A DNA stretch of 64,000 bases from positions 821,635 to 885,634 of the forward strand of contig CP139021.1 in NCBI GenBank assembly GCA_034044135.1. Direction: 5' to 3'. Positions 25,608 to 33,534 of the stretch are shown here, in pieces. A program made the position numbers and the translations under genes. This stretch comes from Flammeovirgaceae bacterium SG7u.111. GTDB lineage: Bacteria > Bacteroidota > Bacteroidia > Cytophagales > Flammeovirgaceae. Positions within the stretch are counted from its first letter, which is position 1, and each line of letters starts with the position of its first letter. The notes under the pieces are model-generated. The model did no database searches. It was not told where the DNA came from and worked only from the letters and a program-made list of their open reading frames with translations.

Positions 25608-27713
25608 ATGCCAGATATCAAGAATAAAGAAAACATTCTCGCAGCTTTAGAAAATTTGCCCCCTTTTCTTAAGGAGCTAAAAGTAATTGACGAGGAATTA
25701 AAACTTGATATGTTTAGTGTCTTTGAAGAACATTCGTTTGGTAAATTCCCAGTCAATGTGGTTGGTAATTTGGATATCGGTTCTTCGCTCTGTGTATTCA
25801 ACGATGTGGGGGATAATTCAAGAGAAGAGCTAGTGGGCGAAGACGATATTATCAGCGATGTGGATCAGCCCGATGAAGTGTTGATTGTACCAGATTATGC
25901 TTCTCAAGCCTATGTTCAATACGGTTTGGGTGTTTCGTTGGAAGCTGCGGGAAGCTTGGATAAAATTGGTTTTGCCTTTTCAGGAGATGCAAGCGTGAGG
26001 GCAAATACGTATAAGCTCCATGCCCCTTCTGACTTATTGTTAAAAGCAGTTGCTGAGGACTTAGCTCCATTTCATTGGGTTTTCAGTATAGATGATTTAA
26101 AAGAACTAAAAGAAAACGAGGCATGCACATTAGCATTTGCTGGTTCGTTAAATTCCTCAATAGAAGTAAGTTGGGGTGATCTTTACACCGGAGGACTTGC
26201 TGGGGCTTCCCAACTATTAAAGACCGCTTCACCGATTACCATAGAAGTAGATGCAGGTGCTTCGGTTCAGTTTGATATTGACATAGCCGACGACTTCCTC
26301 TTGGTGATCAAAAAAATAGCCGATGACAAGTTTGAAGTTGGGGTCAAAAAAGCAAAGCGTCGCTCAGTTGGTGCAGGGCTTTCCATCGGGGTGTCGGCTT
26401 CTTTGTCGCCCGATAGCCAAGTAGCTGTCCAAAAACTGATGGAGGGCTTGGTTGAAAAGCTCCTCAACAGAGGAAAGAAAGAAATAGATGAGGCGCTGAG
26501 TAAAACCAATGTGGATGAGTTGGCTGATGAGCAGAAGGAAACCATTGAAAAGGTTGCGGCAGTGTTGGGGCTTCCCTCGCCTGAGGCAACACTGGATGAG
26601 CTGAGGCTAAAATGGGCAGAGTTGGTTGCCAACCTCTACCAAACCATTGAGAAAATTGCCAAGGCAAAGGTGGAAGCTGGGGTTCGGTTTGAATACAGCC
26701 AGTTGAAAACAGAAAATTCTTTTTTGGTAGGTGTGCTTACGGAAGATGCGCTGGAAAAATACCATTCTGACTTGTTGAGATTCAAGGTCAAGCCTCTGCT
26801 GATGGACAGAAGCAAGGGGGTGAAAATCAAAAGGTTTTTACAAGAAAAAAGCTTCAAACGGACAACAGGATTTGGTTTTGACCTAAAAATAGGGGAAAAG
26901 GGCTTAAGTTTTGACCATGAAATAAATGTGGAGTTATTGGAAAGAACCAATGAAAAGCTTCAAAAGTATGTGGTTTCCAAGTCCGATAAATCCTTTGAAG
27001 GAAAGCTTTTAGGCGAGTCTTTTAGTTGGACAGCTAATCTCCATGCAGAAACAAATGGTTTTGTAAGCGACCTGAAAATAGGCGATTTCGACTATAGCTT
27101 GCAATTAGGCTTTGAGTGGAAAGAAGACAAAAAGCTCGAAAAAGGGGAAATCAAAAAGGTATCGAAAAGAGCGGCACTTTGGGGGTTAGTACCTGAGTCT
27201 ATGATTGATGAGCTGAAGGATAAACTTGCCGACGAACTAAAGACTAAGGATGCTGTTGACATCACGGTGTCTTTAAAAATGGGTGTACCTAAAGGTTTGT
27301 TCAAAGATATCATCGAACAACTGTACAGGCTCAAGCAGGAAAACCCTCGTGTATACGACGCTATTCTAGGGCAATCGATGCTCGCTTGTTCCAAAGCTGC
27401 TGACAAAGGCAAAGTGAAAGATTTGTTGGAAGGCAAGCATATCGAGAAGCTGGAGGAGGCTATGGAAATAATGATAGGTAGGGCAGGGGAAACATATTCG
27501 GCTTCTGTATTGAAAAAAATGATCAAGGGTTTTGGTAAGTTCCACAACAACGTTTACCGAATGAAGGCTCTCGGCTATTTGATGTATTATTTCGCCCTTA
27601 TCTTAAAGCGAGATAGTGAAATTGAGCCTTTCCTTATGATAACCTACGAAAAGCATGGAAAGCGCAAAGAAATGCCTATCCTCAGGCAAAAGGTAACCCA
27701 TTTGCCGAGTTGA
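25608..27713 (+). CDS. Unknown 701-aa protein, candidate eCIS cargo or adaptor
   Basis: I do not recognise a family. The protein has no signal peptide, membrane segment or DUF4157 domain. Residues 1-250 are mixed with many alternating beta strands (YVQYGLGVSLEAAGSLDKIG; GAGLSIGVSASLSPDSQVAV near 258-277), residues about 280-370 are a charged helical stretch (EIDEALSKTNVDELADEQKE), 370-520 return to strands, and the end is helical. It is encoded between the tape-measure gene and the two cargo-type genes, in the same direction, with its own leader containing palindromes. The position fits cargo carried in the tube or a loading adaptor; nothing in the sequence proves it. Confidence 0.65.
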   Translation: MPDIKNKENILAALENLPPFLKELKVIDEELKLDMFSVFEEHSFGKFPVNVVGNLDIGSSLCVFNDVGDNSREELVGEDDIISDVDQPDEVLIVPDYASQAYVQYGLGVSLEAAGSLDKIGFAFSGDASVRANTYKLHAPSDLLLKAVAEDLAPFHWVFSIDDLKELKENEACTLAFAGSLNSSIEVSWGDLYTGGLAGASQLLKTASPITIEVDAGASVQFDIDIADDFLLVIKKIADDKFEVGVKKAKRRSVGAGLSIGVSASLSPDSQVAVQKLMEGLVEKLLNRGKKEIDEALSKTNVDELADEQKETIEKVAAVLGLPSPEATLDELRLKWAELVANLYQTIEKIAKAKVEAGVRFEYSQLKTENSFLVGVLTEDALEKYHSDLLRFKVKPLLMDRSKGVKIKRFLQEKSFKRTTGFGFDLKIGEKGLSFDHEINVELLERTNEKLQKYVVSKSDKSFEGKLLGESFSWTANLHAETNGFVSDLKIGDFDYSLQLGFEWKEDKKLEKGEIKKVSKRAALWGLVPESMIDELKDKLADELKTKDAVDITVSLKMGVPKGLFKDIIEQLYRLKQENPRVYDAILGQSMLACSKAADKGKVKDLLEGKHIEKLEEAMEIMIGRAGETYSASVLKKMIKGFGKFHNNVYRMKALGYLMYYFALILKRDSEIEPFLMITYEKHGKRKEMPILRQKVTHLPS

Positions 27714-27785
27714 GAATATTGTTAAAATGCTTTTGTCTCTATACGTCTATCCGAAAAAGAAGAAATTAATTTAACCCCAAAAGTC

Positions 27786-29588
27786 ATGTTTGCAAGAGCG
27801 AATCAACAGGAGGGCTTGGTTAAGCCTTCGTCAAACTTTTTTAGGGCAAATAATATCTTTCCCAAACTCACCATAGGTCAGCCCAACGATAAGTATGAGC
27901 AGGAGGCAGATGCAATGGCAAATAAGGTGACGGCGATGCCTGAACCTAGTGTTGCCCAGAGGAAATGTGCCGAGTGCGAGGCAGAGGAAAGCATGCAAAC
28001 AAAACCTTTGCTTCAGAAAAAGGAGAAGGAAGAGGACGAGCCACTTCAGACAATGAGCATTCAGCGGTCGGAAGAGGAAGAGGAACCGCTCCAAACCAAG
28101 GTAGAAAGTAGTAGAAGTGAGACAGAAGCCTCCTCCACTTTACAAGATCAATTACGAGCGAGCAAAGGAGGAGGATCGCTGTTGCCGGATGCCACCAACC
28201 AATTTATGAGCAATGCCTTTGGAAGTGATTTTAGCAATGTACGTGTACATAACGGTCACTCTGCCCAAGAGATGAACCAAGGTATCCAAGCGAAAGCGTT
28301 TACCCACGGTTCGGATATTTATTTTAATAAAGGACAGTATTCGCCCGAAACATCGAGTGGGAAAAACCTTTTGGCACATGAGCTTACGCATGTGGTGCAG
28401 CAGGGTGCTGCCTCGTCTGGTATTCATAAGAAAGAAGTAATTCAACGTACGGAAGATCTAGCTGCGACAAGGTTTTCAGGCAATAGTATTTTAGAAAGGG
28501 TATTTGATGGACAGATTACTATCAGTAAGAATTCTCGCCGAAGTGGCACACATGTCCGACTCATTCAGGAATCACTGTTGGCTTTAGGTTATACATTACC
28601 TATTCATGGGGCAGATGGGGTCTTTGGTTCAGAAACAGAAGCTGCGATCAGGCTGTTCCAAATCGATATGGGAGCTACTGACCTTGATGGGATCATTGGT
28701 GCTAGAACCATGCGCTTTTTAGATATGCAGGATTCTGGGAACACCGGAATACCTGGTCCCGTCGCCCCTCCAGCGCCTGTTGGTCCTTTCCCTCCTGCTA
28801 CGAGTGCTATTTTCTCTGAAGCACCTAACGAGGCATTTTCAGGTTACGACAATTCAGTCGCTCCCAATTGGCTGGTTGTACCAGTAAATGCTAGGAGGCG
28901 GGCAAATGTGGCGATTACTCCTGTTGGAGCAAATCCAACTTATGTAAGCGATAATCCTGCAGTGGCTACCGTGAACCAAGTAGATGAAGGAGTGGTAGTC
29001 ACAGGAGTATCACATGGTACAACGGTTATAAAAGTCATGGAAGGGGTAACAGAGCTTGCGAGGTTGAGAATCTCTGTGAAAAATAAACTGGAACGTACGG
29101 TTGATTTTCACTTTATGCGCGATAATGCAGTTCCTCCTCATCAAACAGCTAGGTCTGCCGCAACGGCAGATCGTCTGACTGCCACCTTAAATCAACTTTG
29201 GCACCGGCAGGCAAATATCCGTTTCAGAAAAGGTGTGGTTGACTCTCCTACAGTTCCGAGTAACCTTGGTGGGCAAGTTCTGTGGACTGCCACATTACCA
29301 AACGAATGGAATACGGTAACAGCTTTTGCTACAGGCGCAAATCTGAATGTATTTCTAGTTTGGGAGTATGAGCAAGATGCGACCCCTTTGGTAGATAATA
29401 CAAATGCAGGTACGTTGGCAGGTAATACCATCCTCGAAGATAACGAATGTGGGGATGTGCTTACTATTGCACACGAAGCAGGTCATTTCCTGGGACTGGG
29501 CCATACGGGTAATGGCATTATGACAGGATGTCCAGGGACAAACCGACGTAAAGTGTTCAAGGTAGACGTTGATATTGTAAATCCTTAA
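27786..29588 (+). CDS. eCIS-core (DUF4157) protein with PG-binding, Big2-like and metzincin domains; probable cargo
   Basis: 600 residues. The N-terminus (FPKLTIGQPNDKYEQEADAM) and residues about 130-210 form the DUF4157/eCIS-core domain: LPDATNQFMSNAFG, FSNVRVHNG, and H198-E-L-T-H202 followed by VVQQGA. Between them is a Glu/Lys/Gln-rich linker with a CAEC motif. Residues about 245-305 are a peptidoglycan-binding type-1 domain (THVRLIQESLLALGY, DGVFGSETEAAIRLFQ). About 350-430 is a bacterial Ig-2-like domain. The C-terminal domain carries the metzincin zinc site H563-EAGH567-FLGLGH573 and a likely Met-turn at M579. DUF4157 marks proteins loaded into eCIS particles, so this is a probable secreted protease, possibly acting on or near peptidoglycan or a host surface. 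Confidence 0.85.
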   Translation: MFARANQQEGLVKPSSNFFRANNIFPKLTIGQPNDKYEQEADAMANKVTAMPEPSVAQRKCAECEAEESMQTKPLLQKKEKEEDEPLQTMSIQRSEEEEEPLQTKVESSRSETEASSTLQDQLRASKGGGSLLPDATNQFMSNAFGSDFSNVRVHNGHSAQEMNQGIQAKAFTHGSDIYFNKGQYSPETSSGKNLLAHELTHVVQQGAASSGIHKKEVIQRTEDLAATRFSGNSILERVFDGQITISKNSRRSGTHVRLIQESLLALGYTLPIHGADGVFGSETEAAIRLFQIDMGATDLDGIIGARTMRFLDMQDSGNTGIPGPVAPPAPVGPFPPATSAIFSEAPNEAFSGYDNSVAPNWLVVPVNARRRANVAITPVGANPTYVSDNPAVATVNQVDEGVVVTGVSHGTTVIKVMEGVTELARLRISVKNKLERTVDFHFMRDNAVPPHQTARSAATADRLTATLNQLWHRQANIRFRKGVVDSPTVPSNLGGQVLWTATLPNEWNTVTAFATGANLNVFLVWEYEQDATPLVDNTNAGTLAGNTILEDNECGDVLTIAHEAGHFLGLGHTGNGIMTGCPGTNRRKVFKVDVDIVNP

Positions 29589-29653
29589 AAGAGAGTTGCT
29601 TCTTCGAATTGACCGTGAATTGGGAAAAAGTATAGTTTCTTCAAATAAAAGTA

Positions 29654-30370
29654 TTGAACAGAAAAATAAAGATTTTATTAGTGTCGCTGCTCCTTTTGGT
29701 AGCTTGTGTTTGTTGTAAAAAGCGTTCGGCTGAAGAGGAGACGATTCAAAAGCAACAACAAGCAAGATTGAGAATACAAAAAGGAGCAAGTAGGGAAGAT
29801 AACTTGATAAAGGCGAATGGCTTTGATTTCAGCTTTCGAATTCCCTACTATTGGATAAAATGGCATGAGGAAAATGAAGAACGACCAAATATCCATCTGA
29901 CAAAGGAGGCGTTGACTCAAGTGAAGGAGGCAAATGGGGAATGGGATAAAGATTTTGCTATGATTCTCAACTCGATTTTGCCTTTTGAACAGTGTATTGC
30001 CCATGTAGGCAGAGAAGGTTGGGGAGACGGCGGAATTAGTTTCAGTGATCTCCAACTTCGCACCTACATTTTAACAGATTCAATAGATGTCATCGAAAAA
30101 GAACTTGTTAGCGAAGGTGCTAAAGCTATTGGAAGCATAACGAATGAACCTTTTTTACCTAGCACAGAAGAACTGAATGGGTGGAAAAGAGTTGTGCTAA
30201 AGTTTACTCGCATTTATAAGGATTACGGAGCAGAGGTAACGGTTGATTTATGGTTTATAGACAAAGAAGGAATCACTTTTCTATTTGCTTTTATGTATAC
30301 GAATCAGCAGAAGTTAGCCAATGAAATAGATGAGATCATAAATTCAGTGAGCTTTTCCACAAAAAGCTAA
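29654..30370 (+). CDS. Lipoprotein between the two cargo-type genes; possible immunity protein
   Basis: 238 residues from TTG 29654; no nearer ATG gives the signal sequence. MNRKIKILLVSLLLLVAC is a lipoprotein signal peptide with LVAC as lipobox and a lipidated Cys at 18. The mature part (residues 50-235) starts with a helix, then a mixed domain with GFDFSFRIPYYWIKW and EVTVDLWFIDKEGITFLFAF. This could fit a small periplasmic-facing fold but I recognise no family. It ends four bases before the second DUF4157 gene, so the two are co-translated neighbours. A membrane-anchored protein placed between two probable toxins may protect the producer; this is inference from context. Confidence 0.6.
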   Translation: MNRKIKILLVSLLLLVACVCCKKRSAEEETIQKQQQARLRIQKGASREDNLIKANGFDFSFRIPYYWIKWHEENEERPNIHLTKEALTQVKEANGEWDKDFAMILNSILPFEQCIAHVGREGWGDGGISFSDLQLRTYILTDSIDVIEKELVSEGAKAIGSITNEPFLPSTEELNGWKRVVLKFTRIYKDYGAEVTVDLWFIDKEGITFLFAFMYTNQQKLANEIDEIINSVSFSTKS

Positions 30371-30374
30371 TCGA

Positions 30375-32003
30375 ATGTTGCAAGCTACACCCGCCAAATC
30401 TCTCACACAAATTCCTAAAAAAGGAAGCAGCACTCCTTTTTTTAAAGGGAATGTTGTGTATCCAAAGCTAGCTATTGGTCAATCCAATGATAAGTACGAG
30501 CAAGAGGCGGACGCTATAGCGGATGAGGTGATGGCAATGCAGGAGGATACGCCAAAACTAGCGGGTGTGGGGAATGAAGGTAATTCCGGTTCATTACAAC
30601 CTAAGCCTATCACAAGAAGTGTAGTCCAAAAGAAATGCGGCTCATGCGAGAAAGAAGCAAGAGGGGTACTGCAACCCAAATTAGATGGTGGAGAAACACA
30701 AGTTTCGGTACCTTTACAAAATCAGTTGCAAACCAGTAAGCGAAGTGGTTCTCCATTACCCCAAAAGACAAATCAATTTATGGGCAATGCTTTTGGGGCA
30801 GACTTTAGTAATGTGCGGGTTCATACAGGTGGTGAAGCCCAGCAAATGAACCAAAGTATACAAGCGAAAGCATTTACCCATGGCTCAGATATCTACTTTA
30901 ATAAAGGGCAGTACTCTCCTTCTTCGCTAGGTGGGAAAAAATTGTTGGCGCATGAGTTGACACATGTTGTACAGCAGTCTGCTTCTCAGAGTAATGCAAT
31001 TCAACGGCAAATAGATCTTTCTGGGATTACCCAAGAGCAATACGAGCAAGCCTTTGGCGGATTTGCAAGAATATTTCCTCTTTCATTTATTAGAGGGGTT
31101 TTGGACGAATATTCTTTGCAAGATTTAATTCAGATTATCCAAGATACAGAAAATTTAATTTCACAAGTCAATCCTATAAACCTTATTGACTCGTCCTTTT
31201 TTTGCCAGCCGTTTAGCGCAGCCGACAGACCTAAAGCTTTATTGTTGAAAAGGTTTATGCAAAGGCATTTTTTGAGGATTATCCGCTTGAGGTTTGGCGA
31301 AGAAGTGGGGGATTTATGGACGCAGTATTTAAGAAGTGCTCCGGGGTCTTATCAATCAGTGGTGTTTGATAGCCCTTCTAGCGTGTTGGTACAAGACTTC
31401 GCCAATTCTGAGACGACTGTTGCGAGGCAACAAGAATTAATGGAGATGTTCAAACAACGAATAAATCGTTTGTGTAGGAGTGGGACCAGAGTTAGCGGGG
31501 CATTAGCAGATGGGAGTAGAAGCAGCACTCTTTTTAGGCGACATATGAGGTCTTTGAGAAGCAATGAATGGGTGGAAATTCCTGTGATGCAACGAGGTTT
31601 TTTTCTGATTCCAAGGGCTGAATTGAATAATTCGGAAGCAATGAATTTTAGCAATCCAGCTGAAAGGGCAGGGAACATAGCGGGAGGCATAAGTCCGGGA
31701 GGACATGGTCCAGAGAACAGAGAAGTTCGAGGAGGTCTAGGGTTTAGAGGCATAAAAGATGGAAGTGGGCGAATCATTTCCATAGAGTTGGAAACAGCAT
31801 TTGAATTTACCGTCAACGATGCAGTGGATTTTTGCCCAGGAGGAGTAGGTGCGGGTGTCGAACAAGTTCTCACAATACCATTGAGCCGATTAGAGGCAAC
31901 AGGTTTAGCATTTGATGTGCCATTTAGGGTCATTTACCAAGGGCAGGCGATAAGGGAAACAATACCTGCCTCTCAATTCAATAGATGTAACCTTCATTTG
32001 TGA
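30375..32003 (+). CDS. Second eCIS-core (DUF4157) protein with unknown C-terminal domain; probable cargo
   Basis: 542 residues. It repeats the layout of the protein two genes upstream: YPKLAIGQSNDKYEQEADAI near the start, a CGSC-containing linker, LPQKTNQFMGNAFG, FSNVRVHTGG, and H193-E-L-T-H197 followed by VVQQSASQ. The DUF4157 halves are clearly related copies. The C-terminal half (residues 210-542) is different: a helical region, then a beta-rich end around residues 415-540 (GNIAGGISPGGHGPENREVR, FTVNDAVDFCPGGVGAG, LTIPLSRLEATGLAFDVPF). I recall similar DFCPG-containing ends in other DUF4157 proteins but no known activity. No second zinc motif was seen. Probably a cargo with its own effector or structural end. 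Confidence 0.8.
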   Translation: MLQATPAKSLTQIPKKGSSTPFFKGNVVYPKLAIGQSNDKYEQEADAIADEVMAMQEDTPKLAGVGNEGNSGSLQPKPITRSVVQKKCGSCEKEARGVLQPKLDGGETQVSVPLQNQLQTSKRSGSPLPQKTNQFMGNAFGADFSNVRVHTGGEAQQMNQSIQAKAFTHGSDIYFNKGQYSPSSLGGKKLLAHELTHVVQQSASQSNAIQRQIDLSGITQEQYEQAFGGFARIFPLSFIRGVLDEYSLQDLIQIIQDTENLISQVNPINLIDSSFFCQPFSAADRPKALLLKRFMQRHFLRIIRLRFGEEVGDLWTQYLRSAPGSYQSVVFDSPSSVLVQDFANSETTVARQQELMEMFKQRINRLCRSGTRVSGALADGSRSSTLFRRHMRSLRSNEWVEIPVMQRGFFLIPRAELNNSEAMNFSNPAERAGNIAGGISPGGHGPENREVRGGLGFRGIKDGSGRIISIELETAFEFTVNDAVDFCPGGVGAGVEQVLTIPLSRLEATGLAFDVPFRVIYQGQAIRETIPASQFNRCNLHL

Positions 32004-32175
32004 TAAAACCGGCTATTCTGATAACTCTTTTCCTATTGTAAATACCGCAGTTTATCTTGTAACAATTAGAAGGTTGGAGGCGTTTATGTCGGAAGTGCCT
32101 TTAGGTGTCCACTTCATACAGTTTAAGACTTTTCTATTTTCCAATAATCATACGTTGTAATAAATCTAACATACC

Positions 32176-32679
32176 ATGCCATCATTTTTTTCAAAAGTAT
32201 TTAGCGGAGGCGTCGCCGATGTGGTCGATAGCCTTGGCAATGTTGCCGATAAATTTATCACTACCAAAGAGGAGAAGGAGCAGTTTAAGGCAGAGGCGCA
32301 AATCCGCCTGATGCAGATCGAAAGCCAGCTAGAAGAGACCTACCGTACGGAGCTGCAAGAGCGTAGGGCGATTATAGAAGCAGAAATGGCTCAGGGCGAT
32401 AATTACACAAAGCGGGCCAGGCCTACTATCGTTTATGCGGGCTTGGCTTTTGTTTGCATAATACATGTGATCTTGCCTGTAATCGCCTTCATTGCCGATG
32501 CTGATAAGATGCCAGATATAAAACTACCTGATGAGTTTTGGTGGGCATGGGGAACAGTGGTGAGTGTATACGGTGTAGGTAGGTCGGCGGAGAAAATGGG
32601 TGTTACCAATAAGATTACAGAGCTGGCTACGGGCTCGGGGGCAGATAGAGTAAGACGTGCTAAAACCATTGAAGGATAA
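32176..32679 (+). CDS. Holin of the GTA_holin_3TM family
   Basis: 167 residues. The N-terminal amphipathic part (PSFFSKVFSGGVADVVDSLG) and coiled segment (about 35-75, EEKEQFKAEAQIRLMQIESQ) precede two hydrophobic stretches, YAGLAFVCIIHVILPVIAFI at about 93-112 and WWAWGTVVSVYGVG near 130, with YTKRARPTIVYAG before the first. This arrangement and the TKRARP-x-x-VYAGL motif are characteristic of the 3TM holins of gene-transfer agents and phage-like elements. It is followed by an endolysin whose ATG overlaps its stop (TAATG), so it probably makes the membrane pores that let the endolysin reach the peptidoglycan. Confidence 0.82.
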   Translation: MPSFFSKVFSGGVADVVDSLGNVADKFITTKEEKEQFKAEAQIRLMQIESQLEETYRTELQERRAIIEAEMAQGDNYTKRARPTIVYAGLAFVCIIHVILPVIAFIADADKMPDIKLPDEFWWAWGTVVSVYGVGRSAEKMGVTNKITELATGSGADRVRRAKTIEG

Positions 32680-33530
32680 TGAAGGTCACGAACCATAAAC
32701 TAGCACCGGAGGCAAAGGATTTCGATATTTCCTTCGAAAAATCGCCTAATGTTTCAGGGGAGTTCAAGAGTGGCTTGCCCGATAGTATTATTCTTCATTA
32801 CACGGCAGGGGCTTCTTTGGAATCGTCGGTGGCGTGGCTGAAAAATCCTCAAGCAAAGGCTTCGGCACATTTGGTTGTTTGCAAAACGGGAAAAATCGTG
32901 CAGCTTGCTCCATTTAACATTCGAACGTGGCATGCAGGCAGAAGTATTTGGAATGGAAGGAAGCACTTGAATCTTTCAAGCATAGGCATAGAAATAGATA
33001 ATGCGGGTTTGCTGCACAAAAGAGGCGATGGATATTATGCGAGCTTTGGAAAAAAGATAGAGGACAAAGATGTGATTTTGGCTGCGCATAAGCATCAAAC
33101 CGAGCTGAAGGCTTGGGAGGCATATACACCTGAGCAAGTTGAAGCGGTGGAAATGATCTGCCTCACGCTTATGAAGCAATATGAAAGTATCAAAGATATT
33201 TTGGGACACGAAGATATCTCCCCTGGAAGAAAGGTTGATCCTGGTCCTGCTTTTCCTCTGCAAAGCTTTCGTGAAAAAATTCTTTTTGGAAGAGGCGATG
33301 AAGAAAGCGATGATGAGCTAGTGCCAGTGGGAAAAACGGGAGTTGTAACAGCTGATTTGCTCAACATCCGGAGCAAGCCCATACTGGGTGCCCCACTTGC
33401 GGGAGAACCGCTGGGCAGGGGTACAAAATTAAAGGTGGAGAAAACAGAAGGTGGTTGGTCGTATGTGAAAGTAGAGTTGGAGGGCTGGGTGAGTAGTAAG
33501 TGGGTAAAAACATTTAGTGAAGAAAAATAA
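32679..33530 (+). CDS. N-acetylmuramoyl-L-alanine amidase endolysin with SH3 domain
   Basis: 283 residues. Residues about 25-195 are an Amidase_2 (AmpD/T7-lysozyme-like) domain with the expected zinc and catalytic residues: LHYTAG, TWHAG, IGIEIDNAG, and HEDISPGRKVDPGPAFP. Residues about 215-280 form a bacterial SH3 module (VVTADLLNIRSKPI, GWSYVKVELEGWVSSKWVK) that would bind cell wall. There is no signal peptide, so it depends on the holin encoded just upstream. The pair implies that particles leave by lysis of the producing cell, as described for several eCIS; the sequence does not show how the timing is controlled. Confidence 0.9.
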   Translation: MKVTNHKLAPEAKDFDISFEKSPNVSGEFKSGLPDSIILHYTAGASLESSVAWLKNPQAKASAHLVVCKTGKIVQLAPFNIRTWHAGRSIWNGRKHLNLSSIGIEIDNAGLLHKRGDGYYASFGKKIEDKDVILAAHKHQTELKAWEAYTPEQVEAVEMICLTLMKQYESIKDILGHEDISPGRKVDPGPAFPLQSFREKILFGRGDEESDDELVPVGKTGVVTADLLNIRSKPILGAPLAGEPLGRGTKLKVEKTEGGWSYVKVELEGWVSSKWVKTFSEEK

Positions 33531-33534
33531 ACAG

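Noticed and set aside
30375-32003. A second zinc protease motif in the DUF4157 protein
   Set aside because: The only HExxH-like element is the HELTH of the DUF4157 domain itself; the C-terminal half has none.
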